DNA of 64,000 nt, from positions 154,645 to 218,644 of the forward strand of contig NZ_JAGPXL010000011.1 in the NCBI RefSeq assembly GCF_018070565.1. The letters run 5' to 3'. The notes beneath the pieces were generated by a model. That model searched no databases. It saw nothing but the letters and a program-made list of their open reading frames with translations, and was not told the DNA's origin. Within the stretch, counting starts at the first letter, position 1. Each line of letters starts with the position of its first letter. Origin of the DNA: Streptomyces sp. B93. GTDB lineage: Bacteria; Actinomycetota; Actinomycetes; Streptomycetales; Streptomycetaceae. Of the stretch, positions 7,552 through 15,721 are shown one piece after another. The position numbers and the translations under genes are program-made.

Positions 7552-9036
7552 TTAAGCCGCCGCCGTCCGTCGTGCCGGTAGGCGGACCGTGACCGCCAAG
7601 CCCGTCCCCGGTGATGTGTCGACCGAGACCTTGCCTCCGTGGGCGTGGGCTATGCCCTGGACGATGGCCATGCCGAGGCCGGTGCCCGCGCCGCCGCCCG
7701 CGCGGAAGAAGCGGTCGAAGATGCGGGCGGCGTCCTCGGGGCAGAGGCCGGGGCCCTCGTCGGAGATGACGAGGTGGACGGTGTCGTCGCCGTCGCGGGC
7801 GACGGACAGGCGTACCGGGACGTCCACCGGGGTGTGGACGCGTACGTTGCCCAACAGGTTGCCGAGTATCTGGCGCAGGCCGGACTCGTCGGCGTGGACC
7901 AGGACCGAGCCCTCGGCGTGGACGGTGACGGGCCGGGTCGGCTGCTGGACCTGGAAGTCCTCGCTGGCCTCGCGGACGAGGCGGCTCAGGTCGACGTTGC
8001 GGAAGCGCAGTTCGGGTTGTTGTTCGAGGCGGGCCAGGGTGAGGAGTTCGTCGACGAGGCGGCCCATGCGGTCGGCTTCGGCCATCACCCGCTCCCAGGC
8101 CCGTTTGCGGTCGTCCGGGTTGCTCAGCATGCCCTTGTCGTAGAGCTGGAGGTAGCCGCGTATCGCGGACAGCGGGGTGCGCAGTTCGTGGGAGGCGTCG
8201 GCGACGAAGCGGCGCAGCTGGGTCGCACTGCGCTCGCGTGTGCGGTACGCCGACTCCACCTGGTGGAGCATGGAGTTCAGCGCCACCCTCAGCTGCTCCA
8301 CCTCCAGCGTGGGGTCGCTGCTGGAGGGCACACGGCGGGTCAGGTCGCCCTCGGCGATCGCCGACGAGGTCTCCACCATGTCCTCCAGCGGCCGCATCCG
8401 CCGCCCCACGCTGACCATGGTCAGCCAGGCGAGCAGCGCCAGCAGCAGGGTGCCCACGGCGAGGTCCAGCTTGAGCGCCTTGGCGACGCCGGTGTGCAGG
8501 CTCTGGGTGGACGCGGCGATCAGTATGTGGGTGCCGTCGGCGAGCCGGGTCGCGGTGGCCCGGTAGGGCGTGCCGTGCACGGTGATGTCCTGCGGCTCCT
8601 CCTCGGCGGCCAGCGCCCGCGGATCGCCCACCGCGGCGGCCAGTTCGCGCTGGGTGTCGCTCGGCGCGAACCCGGCGAACTCCTGCACCCGCCCGCCCGC
8701 GCCGACGGCGGTGACCACGGAGTCGGGCCGCGGCCGGTCCTCGGACGTCGGTGGCCGCATCCGCTCCCGCACCAGTGACAGCGCGCTGAAGGAGTCGATC
8801 TGCTCCTCGGTGAGCGCCAGCCCGTTCAGGGACTTGCGCATCTCCGACAGTTCGCTGTCGATCTGCGACAGCAGATAGTGCCGCATGCCCATCAGGCTCA
8901 CCGCCGTCGCCAGCACGATGCCGAGCGCGAGCAGCGCCACGTTCGCCATCGTCAGCTTGGCGCGCAGCGAGTGCATCCCGCCGGGTCGGCAGCGCCCGCC
9001 CCGCCAGGCGCCCCTCGGCAGCCGTACGCCGGTCAC
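7552..9036 (-). CDS. HAMP-domain sensor histidine kinase
   Basis: Protein of 494 residues and partner of the response regulator, whose gene it overlaps by 4 nt (GTGA), so translation is probably coupled. The order is a first transmembrane helix (about residues 30-52), an extracytoplasmic sensor segment of about 125 residues, a second helix (about 190-210), HAMP (RRMRPLEDMVETSSAIAEG), the HisKA phosphoacceptor in ASHELRTPLSAIRGYL, and a HATPase domain with N (LGNLLGNVRVH), G1 (DEGPG) and G2 (GTGLGMAIV) boxes. All residues needed for autophosphorylation are present. The signal is unknown; the neighbouring divergent MMPL transporter is the natural candidate target. Confidence 0.92.
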   Translation of the reverse strand: MTGVRLPRGAWRGGRCRPGGMHSLRAKLTMANVALLALGIVLATAVSLMGMRHYLLSQIDSELSEMRKSLNGLALTEEQIDSFSALSLVRERMRPPTSEDRPRPDSVVTAVGAGGRVQEFAGFAPSDTQRELAAAVGDPRALAAEEEPQDITVHGTPYRATATRLADGTHILIAASTQSLHTGVAKALKLDLAVGTLLLALLAWLTMVSVGRRMRPLEDMVETSSAIAEGDLTRRVPSSSDPTLEVEQLRVALNSMLHQVESAYRTRERSATQLRRFVADASHELRTPLSAIRGYLQLYDKGMLSNPDDRKRAWERVMAEADRMGRLVDELLTLARLEQQPELRFRNVDLSRLVREASEDFQVQQPTRPVTVHAEGSVLVHADESGLRQILGNLLGNVRVHTPVDVPVRLSVARDGDDTVHLVISDEGPGLCPEDAARIFDRFFRAGGGAGTGLGMAIVQGIAHAHGGKVSVDTSPGTGLAVTVRLPARRTAAA

Positions 9037-9722
9037 GCGAGCCCGTATCCGACGCCGCGCCGGGTGGTGATCACGGGTGGGCCGAGGGTGTCGAGCTTGC
9101 GGCGCAGATAGCTGATGTAGGTCTCCACGACGGTCGACTCGGGCGGGGTGTGCTCGTACTGCCAGACGTGCCGCAGGAGTTGCTCCTTGGGCACGACCCG
9201 GCCGCCGTTGCGGACCAGGAACCGCAGCAGCGCGTACTCGGTGGGGGTGAGCTGGACCGTCTTGCCCGCGCGGTGCACCGAGTACGTCGTCTCGTCCAGC
9301 TCCAGGTCGCCGTAGCGCAGGGGCGGGCGCTGGGGGAGGACGTCGGCGGGGCGGGTGCGGCGCAGGACGGCGGTGATCCGGGCGACGACCTCGTCGATGT
9401 TGAACGGCTTGGTGATGTAGTCGTCGCCGAAGCCGAGCGCGCCGACGACCTCGGCGGGGGAGTCGCGGGCGGTGAGGAACACCAGCGCCAGGTCGGGGCG
9501 GCGGGCGCGCAGCTCACGCCCGAGGGCGCGGCCGTCGCCGTCGGGGAGCATGACGTCGAGGAGGGCCGCGTCGGGGCGGGTGCGTTCGGCGAGGGCGAGC
9601 GCCTCGCGGACCGAGCCCGCCGTCATCACCTCGAACCGGTGGTAGCGCAGGGCGATGGCGAGAACGTCCGCGATGGACTCCTCGTCCTCCACGACCAGCA
9701 CGGTGCCGGGAACCGTCGTCAT
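9033..9722 (-). CDS. OmpR/PhoB-family response regulator
   Basis: Protein of 229 residues. The receiver domain has the acidic pair in VVEDEES, phosphoacceptor Asp56 in ALLDVMLPD, Thr in FLTARD and Lys105 in ITKPF. The C-terminal winged helix contains LTPTEYALLRFLVRNGGRVV and YISYLRRKLD. It is transcribed with the kinase gene that follows it. The gene diverges from the MMPL transporter across 147 bp, where a 16-bp palindrome is visible, so autoregulation and control of the transporter are plausible but not shown. Confidence 0.93.
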   Translation of the reverse strand: MTTVPGTVLVVEDEESIADVLAIALRYHRFEVMTAGSVREALALAERTRPDAALLDVMLPDGDGRALGRELRARRPDLALVFLTARDSPAEVVGALGFGDDYITKPFNIDEVVARITAVLRRTRPADVLPQRPPLRYGDLELDETTYSVHRAGKTVQLTPTEYALLRFLVRNGGRVVPKEQLLRHVWQYEHTPPESTVVETYISYLRRKLDTLGPPVITTRRGVGYGLA

Positions 9723-9801
9723 GCCCCCAGTATCGGCGGGCGCACCGACAACGGCCCCCGCCTTCGCTTTGGAGTTCCTTGAGAGTCATGCGTGCCTGGT
9801 G

Positions 9802-9817
9802 GGCACGCGCGCGTGCC
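9802..9817. promoter_or_regulatory. Perfect 16-bp palindrome between divergent regulator and transporter genes
   Basis: GGCACGCGCGCGTGCC is a perfect inverted repeat; just upstream, GTGCC-N5-GGCAC (9792-9806) forms a second, overlapping one. It lies 53 bp before the MMPL start and 80 bp from the response regulator start. It could bind the TetR-type protein encoded beyond the transporter or another repressor. OmpR-type regulators usually prefer direct repeats, so this is less likely to be the regulator's own site. Function is inferred from position only. Confidence 0.4.
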
Positions 9818-9869
9818 GCCGCCAATCCTGTTCGCCAGGACCTGGGGGACCAACCGGATCGAAGGAGCG

Positions 9870-12302
9870 ATGAACGTGGCGGCATTGGCACGGTGGTGTT
9901 TCAGGCACCGGCTGGTGGTCCTGGTGTTGTGGGTGGGGGCGCTGTTCGGTCTGGGCTTCACGGCCTCGACGGCGGGCACGGACTACGCGAACGTCTTCTC
10001 CCTGCCGAACACCGACTCCAAGAAGGCCTACGACCTCATGGAGAAGGCGTTCCCGGAGCGGGCGGGCGACACCGACACGGTGGTGTGGAAGACCGACGAC
10101 GGCTCGGTGCGGGACGGGGACGTACGGTCCCGGATCGAGCCCGCGCTCGACGAGATCGCGGGCATGGACGGCGTCGGCGAGGTCGCGAGCCCCTACGCGG
10201 GCGAGCGGGGCGCCGCGCAGATCAGTGAGGACGGGCGGATCGCCTACGCGCAGATCACCTTCCGGGAGCAGGCCAACGCCGTCCCCAAGGAGCTGATCGA
10301 GGACGTCGTCGACACCGCGCAGGCGGCCGGGGGCGACGGACTCCAGGTGGAGCTGGGCGGCCAGGCGATCGCCCGCACCCAGGAGCCGCCCGCCGGTACC
10401 GCCGAACTCGTCGGCATCGTCGCCGCCGCGATCGTGCTGTTCCTGGCCTTCGGGTCGCTGTTCGCGATGCTGCTGCCGATCGTGGTGGCGATCGCGGGCG
10501 TCGGCACCGGCATGCTCGCCACGATGCTGCTCAGCCATGTCACCAACGTCCCCGAAGTGGCCCCGCTGCTGGGCTCGCTGATCGGTCTCGGCGTCGGCAT
10601 CGACTACGCGCTGTTCATCGTCACCCGGCACCGGCGCGGCATCCTGCGCGGCGCCGAGCCGGAGGACTCCGCGGTGACCGCCCTCAACACCTCCGGCCGT
10701 GCGGTGCTGTTCGCGGGCGGCACGGTCTGCATCGCGCTCGCGGGCATGCTGGTGATGAACCTGCGCTTCCTGGACGGGGTGGTTATCGCGACCTCCCTGA
10801 CGGTGGTGCTCAGCGTCCTCGCCGCGATCACCCTGCTGCCCGCCCTGCTGGGCCTGCTCGGCACCCGGGTGCTCAGCCGCCGTCAGCGCCGGAAGCTGGC
10901 CGCGACGGGCCCGGAGTCGGAGGAGGCGAGCGGGCTGGCGGCGCGCTGGTCGGCGACCGTCCAGAAGCGTCCGCGTTCGGTCGCCGCGCTGGCCGTCGTC
11001 GTCATGGCGGTGCTCGCGCTGCCCGTGCTGTCGATCCGGCTCGGCGCCACCGACCAGGGCAACCACCAGGACTCCACGACCACCCGGCAGGCGTACGACC
11101 TGCTGGCGGAGGGCTTCGGGCCCGGCGTCAACGGCCCCCTCCAGGTCGTCGTCGAGGGCGCGGCGCCCGACTCCCTGGTCTCCGGGATCGAGGCCACCGA
11201 GGGTGTCGCGCAGGTCGCCGCCGTACCGCCCGCGAACGGCATCTCGGTGATCAACGTGGTGCCGACGACGTCACCGCAGTCCGAGGAGACGGACGTACTG
11301 ATCGACCGGCTGCGTGACGACGTGATCCCGGAGGCCGGGGTGGAGGCCCACGTCGGCGGTGTGACGGCCGTCTTCAAGGACTTCGCGTCGGTGACCGGCG
11401 ACCGGCTCCCCTACTTCATCGCGACGATCATCGCGCTGGGCTTCCTGCTGCTGATGGTGGCGTTCCGTTCGCTGGTGGTGCCGCTGACGGCCGCCGTGAT
11501 GAACCTCGTCGCCGCCGCCGCGTCCTTCGGTGTGCTGGTGGCGATCTTCCAGTGGGGCTGGGGCACGGAGCTGCTCGGCATCGGCAAGGAGGGCCCGATC
11601 ACGGCGTTCCTGCCGGTCATCATGCTGTCCCTGCTCTTCGGCCTCTCCATGGACTACCAGGTGTTCCTGGTGAGCCGGATGCACGAGGAGTGGGTGCACA
11701 CCCGCGACAACGCCCGCGCGGTCCGTGTCGGTCTCGCCGAGACGAGCCGGGTCATCAACTGCGCCGCGCTCATCATGATCTGCGTGTTCTCCGCGTTCGT
11801 CCTCAGCGGCGACATGGAGGGCGCGATGGCGGGCATCGGCCTGGCCGCGGCGGTCGCGCTGGACGCCTTCATCCTGCGTACGGCGCTGGTTCCGGCCGCG
11901 ATGCACCTGCTGGGCGACTCCAACTGGTGGCTGCCGGAGTGGCTGGAGAAGCGGCTGCCGCACCTCGCGGTGGAGCCGAAGGAGGACCCCGTCCCGGAAC
12001 CGGCCGCGCCCGAGGGCGGCGCCTCCGTGGTCCACGGCTACATCCGCGCCGCCGACGGTGAGCCCGTCGCCGACGCCGCGGTCACCCTGATGTCCAAGGG
12101 CGGCCGTCAGCTCGACCGGGTGACGTCCCTGGCGGACGGCTCCTACATCGTCTCCGTCCCGGCCCCCGGCACCTATCTGCTGGCGGCGACGGCGTCCGTC
12201 CACGGCGCGCGGGCACGCCAGGTCGTCGTGGACGGTGAGCCGGTGGTCTACGACATGGAACTGACGGAGGTCTCGGAGGGGGAGGTGGACGCGGTCAACT
12301 AG
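9870..12302 (+). CDS. MMPL/RND-type transporter with C-terminal carboxypeptidase-regulatory-like domain
   Basis: Transporter of 810 residues with the two-fold MMPL plan: helix, large extracytoplasmic loop, five-helix bundle, repeated. Landmarks are GVGIDYALFIVTRHR in the first bundle and SLLFGLSMDYQVFLVSR in the second. Family members export lipids or small molecules using the proton gradient. The last 90 or so residues (from about VVHGYIRAADGEPVADA) form an unusual beta-sandwich of the carboxypeptidase-regulatory-like or transthyretin type, with GSYIVSVPAPGTYLL. ATG 9870 follows GAAGGAG. It diverges from the two-component genes and shares a palindromic CTAG stop overlap with the convergent TetR gene. 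Confidence 0.92.
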   Translation: MNVAALARWCFRHRLVVLVLWVGALFGLGFTASTAGTDYANVFSLPNTDSKKAYDLMEKAFPERAGDTDTVVWKTDDGSVRDGDVRSRIEPALDEIAGMDGVGEVASPYAGERGAAQISEDGRIAYAQITFREQANAVPKELIEDVVDTAQAAGGDGLQVELGGQAIARTQEPPAGTAELVGIVAAAIVLFLAFGSLFAMLLPIVVAIAGVGTGMLATMLLSHVTNVPEVAPLLGSLIGLGVGIDYALFIVTRHRRGILRGAEPEDSAVTALNTSGRAVLFAGGTVCIALAGMLVMNLRFLDGVVIATSLTVVLSVLAAITLLPALLGLLGTRVLSRRQRRKLAATGPESEEASGLAARWSATVQKRPRSVAALAVVVMAVLALPVLSIRLGATDQGNHQDSTTTRQAYDLLAEGFGPGVNGPLQVVVEGAAPDSLVSGIEATEGVAQVAAVPPANGISVINVVPTTSPQSEETDVLIDRLRDDVIPEAGVEAHVGGVTAVFKDFASVTGDRLPYFIATIIALGFLLLMVAFRSLVVPLTAAVMNLVAAAASFGVLVAIFQWGWGTELLGIGKEGPITAFLPVIMLSLLFGLSMDYQVFLVSRMHEEWVHTRDNARAVRVGLAETSRVINCAALIMICVFSAFVLSGDMEGAMAGIGLAAAVALDAFILRTALVPAAMHLLGDSNWWLPEWLEKRLPHLAVEPKEDPVPEPAAPEGGASVVHGYIRAADGEPVADAAVTLMSKGGRQLDRVTSLADGSYIVSVPAPGTYLLAATASVHGARARQVVVDGEPVVYDMELTEVSEGEVDAVN

Positions 12303-13054
12303 TCCTCCGCCGCGGCCTGGGGGGACCGGTGGGAATCCGGTCCCCCCTTCGTCATCCCCGGCAGGAAGTCCCGGAAGAGTTCGTGCACCTCCCGCACCAG
12401 CGGCCGCAGTACCCGGAACCGGGACAGGGCCACTCCGCGGGCGGTGAGCCGGGCCCCCCGCTCGGCCAGCCGGTAGCTCCGCCGCCGCCCCTCCGTGCGG
12501 TCGAAGATCCAGTACAGGACGAGGCCCATCTGGGAGAGCCACATCAGCTCGGGCAGGGCCTCCCGCAGGTCGTCGGGGACCTTGGTCCTCGTGGCGCCGC
12601 GCAGCACCTCCCGGTGGACGCTGATGGCCTCCTCGCGCGCGTGCTCCGACTCGGGGGAGAAGGGGCTGAGCGGGCTGTCGGGGTCGGCGGCGTTCTTGAA
12701 GAACTGGACGGCGAACTGGTGGTAGGGCATGGCGATGTCCAGCCACGCCTTCAACACGCCCGCGAGGCGCGCCTCCAGGTCGGTCTCGCGGGCCAGGACC
12801 TCCCGGACCGCCGCCTGGTGCTCGGCGGCGATCCGGTCGTAGAAGCCCTGGATCAGGTGTTCCTTGCCCTCGAAGTAGTAGTAGGCGTTGCCGACGGAGA
12901 CTCCCGCCTCCTTGGCGATGGCCCGCATCGTGGTCTTGTCGTAGCCGCGCTCCTCGAACAGCCGCATCGCCGTCTGGAGGATCAGGGCGCGGGTCTGCTC
13001 GGACTTGCTGGGCGCGGCGCCGTCTGCGGGGCCGTCTGCGTTCTTCGCGGGCAC
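12299..13054 (-). CDS. TetR-family transcriptional regulator
   Basis: Protein of 251 residues. The N-terminal helix-turn-helix is visible as TRALILQTAMRLFEERGYD then TTMRAIAKEAGVSVGNAYYYF, the standard TetR pattern; the C-terminal ligand and dimer domain is Trp- and Phe-rich with WLSQMGLVLYWIFDR. The gene is convergent with the MMPL transporter, sharing the 4-nt palindrome CTAG so that each gene's TAG stop lies on the other's complement. TetR proteins beside MMPL exporters usually repress them; the palindrome upstream of the transporter is a candidate operator. Confidence 0.92.
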   Translation of the reverse strand: MPAKNADGPADGAAPSKSEQTRALILQTAMRLFEERGYDKTTMRAIAKEAGVSVGNAYYYFEGKEHLIQGFYDRIAAEHQAAVREVLARETDLEARLAGVLKAWLDIAMPYHQFAVQFFKNAADPDSPLSPFSPESEHAREEAISVHREVLRGATRTKVPDDLREALPELMWLSQMGLVLYWIFDRTEGRRRSYRLAERGARLTARGVALSRFRVLRPLVREVHELFRDFLPGMTKGGPDSHRSPQAAAED

Positions 13055-13077
13055 GGGGCGAGCCTAACCAGTGGGTC

Positions 13078-14061
13078 TCAGGAGGACTGTGCCGCCTGGT
13101 AGAGGTTCTGGGCGTCGGTGCCGAAGTACGGGCCGTACATCCGGTTCGGCAGGAAGTTGTACTTGAAGCTGTTCACCGACGACAGCAGGCCGGTGCCGGT
13201 GGCCTCGTCGAACCGGGTGAACCACGGGCCGCCGCTGGAGCCGCCGGTCATGTTGCAGGTCATCCCGTGGTCGTTGGAGAGCAGGAAGTCCCGGCTGGTG
13301 TTGCCGGAGCAGTGGATGAACTTCTCGCCGTCGTAGGGGGCGGCGGCCGGGAAGCCGAAGGCGTACATCGGCAGGTTGTAGCCGGTGTTGAAGGCGAGCC
13401 CCTGCCCGCCGACGACGTCCGTCAGCAGTTGTCCGCCGAGCGGGGCGACGACGGCCGCGCCGATGTCGTAGTTGATGTCCTCGCTCGCCGTCCACTGGGG
13501 TGTGGCGAGGGTCCTGGTGGCGGTCCAGCGGCCGTGCGGGGCCTGGCCGTCGTGGTAGCCGGGGACGAAGACCCAGTTGGTGTGCCAGGCGCCCTCCAGC
13601 TTCACACAGTGGCCCGCCGTGATCACGGTGCTCTTGTTGGCGCTGGTGACGGCGTTGCCGGAGCAGGACGCCGTACGGCCCTGGTAGGTGAAGAACACCC
13701 GGCCCGCGGTGGAGACGACCGCGCCGCCGCCGGTCCAGGCGGTCCCGCCGCTGGGGAAGGCCTGGACGCCGACGTCGGTGGGCGCCACGGTCGTCCGGGC
13801 GCCCGTGCGCGGCGCCGAGCCGCCCTCGAAGTGCCCGTCGACGGTGAGCAGGTCGAGCGGGGCCGCCGCCCGCATCCGGGCCGGGGTCCAGAAGTCGCGG
13901 GCCCGTTCCTGCGCCGCGGCGCCGACCTCGGCGCCGGAGCCCGGTGCGGGGGCGGCGCCCGCGGGGGTGGCGAGGGCGCCGGTGGTGAGCAGTGCGGTGA
14001 CGCCCACCAGGGCGCCGAGGAGGGAGCGGGGTATGCGGGACATGCCGGGTATGCCTCTCAC
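13078..14061 (-). CDS. Secreted trypsin-like serine peptidase
   Basis: Extracellular protease of 327 residues. A signal peptide (about residues 1-36, LLTTGALATPAGAAPA) is followed by a propeptide-like segment and a chymotrypsin-fold domain with His151 in VITAGHC, Asp199 in NYDIGAAVV and catalytic Ser276 in GGSSGGPW. Cys pairs fit disulfides. The start is assigned to GTG 14061 because GAAGGAG sits 5 nt upstream of it; the in-frame ATG at 14043 would be about 23 nt from that site. A neighbouring partner or target is not evident; it is monocistronic, between a TetR gene and the DCC pair. Confidence 0.9.
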   Translation of the reverse strand: MRGIPGMSRIPRSLLGALVGVTALLTTGALATPAGAAPAPGSGAEVGAAAQERARDFWTPARMRAAAPLDLLTVDGHFEGGSAPRTGARTTVAPTDVGVQAFPSGGTAWTGGGAVVSTAGRVFFTYQGRTASCSGNAVTSANKSTVITAGHCVKLEGAWHTNWVFVPGYHDGQAPHGRWTATRTLATPQWTASEDINYDIGAAVVAPLGGQLLTDVVGGQGLAFNTGYNLPMYAFGFPAAAPYDGEKFIHCSGNTSRDFLLSNDHGMTCNMTGGSSGGPWFTRFDEATGTGLLSSVNSFKYNFLPNRMYGPYFGTDAQNLYQAAQSS

Positions 14062-14173
14062 GCGTACTCCTTCGCGGTGGGGGGAGCTTGGCGGTCGAAC
14101 CGTCCAGCAGCGTCCCACGTGAGCGGGATTTGTGAAGAGTGCATGCCAAGACGGTCTGGCCGGAAGGGGGTCC

Positions 14174-14665
14174 TCAGGCCGTCCCGCACGAACCGTCGTC
14201 GCAGTCCGGCCCCCGGTAGACCCAGCCCTGCCCGCGCTCGTACGTCCATCCCTCCGCGCTCCGGTACGACCGCCCGCCCCACTGTGCCTCGCGCCACTTC
14301 GCGGCGGCCAGCACCGCCCCCTTGGCGAACACCGCCCCGGTCGGCGTGGCCAGCCGGTGGGCCAGCGCCCGGTGTTCGCGCAGGGCCCACAGGACGACGA
14401 TCCACGCCGCCGTCGACCGGTAGACCTGTCCGGAGTCCCCCACGACGGTGATCTCCTCCAGGGTCGCGCGGTGGTCGAGGCCGGGGAAGCGCCGCGCGGC
14501 CTCCTCCGAACCCGCCGGGACCAGCTCCAGCGGCACCAGCTGACGCTGCCGCCGCAGCCAGTCCCGCACATGGGCGCAGAGCGCGCACTGGGCGTCGTAG
14601 AGGACCGTGAGCCCGCGGACCGGGACGCGCGCGGCGTCCCGGTCCGGTGCGGTGGCCGCCGTCAT
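14174..14665 (-). CDS. DCC-family (DUF393) thiol-disulfide oxidoreductase-like protein
   Basis: 163 residues with the family signature YDAQCALC (DxxCxxC) near residue 23, expected to be a thioredoxin-like redox site, and conserved HRALAHRLATP and Trp-rich segments toward the C-terminus. A late DCDDGSC adds two more Cys. The reaction and partner are not established for the family. It overlaps the preceding membrane protein gene by 4 nt and should be cotranscribed with it from the promoter carrying two TTGAACGCGTTCAA boxes. Confidence 0.88.
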   Translation of the reverse strand: MTAATAPDRDAARVPVRGLTVLYDAQCALCAHVRDWLRRQRQLVPLELVPAGSEEAARRFPGLDHRATLEEITVVGDSGQVYRSTAAWIVVLWALREHRALAHRLATPTGAVFAKGAVLAAAKWREAQWGGRSYRSAEGWTYERGQGWVYRGPDCDDGSCGTA

Positions 14666-15057
14666 GCCTTGGCCCAGTCCTGCGGAGCGACCGGCGGCAC
14701 CTGCTCCCGCTCCATCACCCCGCGCCGCCGGATCCTGTTGAGGACGAAGACATTGCCGAGGTGCATCACGCCCAGCACCAGCAGCACCACGCCCAGCTTG
14801 GTCGACAGGGCCTCGAAGACGCCGCGGGTGTCGGTGACGGTCCCGTCGTCGCTCAGGTAGAGGGCGACGAAACCGAGGTTGACCAGGTAGAAGCCGACCA
14901 CCAGCAGGTGGTTGACGGCGTCGGCGAGCTGTTCGTTGCCGTGCAGGACGTCGGAGAGGAAGATCCGCCCATTGCGGCTGAGCGTGCGGGCCACCCAGAC
15001 CGTCAGGGCGATGCTGACGACCAGGTAGATGACGTAGGCGATGACCGTACGGTCCAT
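14662..15057 (-). CDS. Small integral membrane protein cotranscribed with DCC protein
   Basis: 131 residues with an N-terminal helix (about 5-25), two central helices (about 48-66 and 86-105) and a basic C-terminus with NRIRRRGVMEREQ. No named domain is recognised. The stop overlaps the start of the DCC protein gene by 4 nt, so the two are made together. It is the first gene after a pair of perfect 14-bp palindromes and is probably repressed through them. A heme- or quinone-linked redox role with the DCC partner is possible but is inference. Confidence 0.75.
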   Translation of the reverse strand: MDRTVIAYVIYLVVSIALTVWVARTLSRNGRIFLSDVLHGNEQLADAVNHLLVVGFYLVNLGFVALYLSDDGTVTDTRGVFEALSTKLGVVLLVLGVMHLGNVFVLNRIRRRGVMEREQVPPVAPQDWAKA

Positions 15058-15072
15058 GCCCCCACCCCTTCG

Positions 15073-15131
15073 TTGAACGCGTTCAAAACGCTGACAGAGA
15101 TGACTCTAGGGCGAGTTTTGAACGCGTTCAA
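15073..15131. promoter_or_regulatory. Double palindromic operator TTGAACGCGTTCAA
   Basis: Two identical perfect 14-bp palindromes, TTGAACGCGTTCAA, lie at 15073-15086 and 15118-15131, 45 bp apart centre to centre and 16 bp upstream of the membrane protein start. The core AAC-N2-GTT suits a TetR-type repressor and fits the TNNAACNNGTTNNA form known for KstR. No regulator gene is adjacent. The only transcription unit that can read from here is the membrane protein/DCC pair. Confidence 0.7.
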
Positions 15132-15198
15132 CTCAATCGGCGGCACTCGGCGTGAGGCCTGCGTCACTACCCCACCGCGTCACAGCGCCAGCACGTCG

Positions 15199-15624
15199 TC
15201 ACGCCACCGGACGCGCCGCCCGCCGTCCCAGCGCCGGGCGCTTGGTGTAGTCCGTGAAGCCGAGGACGTTCCCCCAGGGGTCGGCGACCTCGACGGTCCA
15301 CCCGGTCGCCACTGGGAACGGCTCGTCGAGCGGCGCGATCCCCGCGGTGGCCAGCTCACGCGCCGTCACCCGGGCGTCCGGCACCTCCAGCCACACGCGC
15401 GGCGAGGGCCACGACGGCGGCCGGTGGCCCAGTCCCTCCTCGTGCCGCAGCAGAATCCCGGGCGTCTCGCCGCCGACCTTCAGCAGCGCGATCCCCGCCT
15501 CGTCGAACCGGAACCCCACCGTGAACCCGGCGCGCTCGTAGAACTCCACGGCCTGGCCGAGGTCCCCGACCGGCAGCAGCACATTGTCGAACCCGAGCAG
15601 TTCGTACGACTCGTCATCTGACAT
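15199..15624 (-). CDS. VOC-superfamily (glyoxalase/bleomycin-resistance fold) protein
   Basis: 141 residues in two beta-alpha-beta-beta-beta modules. The first starts GFDNVLLPVGDLGQAVEFYE; the second contains PRVWLEVPDARVTARELA and ends DPWGNVLGFTDY, the usual VOC metal-edge signature. Members are lyases, dioxygenases or drug-sequestering proteins; nothing here identifies the substrate. It starts at ATG 15624 and stands alone between the operator region of the DCC pair and the sdh terminator. Confidence 0.88.
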   Translation of the reverse strand: MSDDESYELLGFDNVLLPVGDLGQAVEFYERAGFTVGFRFDEAGIALLKVGGETPGILLRHEEGLGHRPPSWPSPRVWLEVPDARVTARELATAGIAPLDEPFPVATGWTVEVADPWGNVLGFTDYTKRPALGRRAARPVA

Positions 15625-15670
15625 GGCATCAGGTTAGGTCGGCCCCGGCGGCGCTCCGGCCGGGCACGCC

Positions 15671-15704
15671 GAAGGGCCCGCCTCCCGGAGGAAGCGGGCC
15701 CTTC
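15671..15704 (-). terminator. Terminator after sdhB
   Basis: GAAGGGCCCGC (15671-15681) and GCGGGCCCTTC (15694-15704) form a perfect 11-bp stem with a 12-nt loop, 18 nt beyond the sdhB stop. It closes the sdhCDAB operon and may also insulate the start of the VOC gene. Confidence 0.85.
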
Positions 15705-15721
15705 ACGGACGGGGCGAAGCC

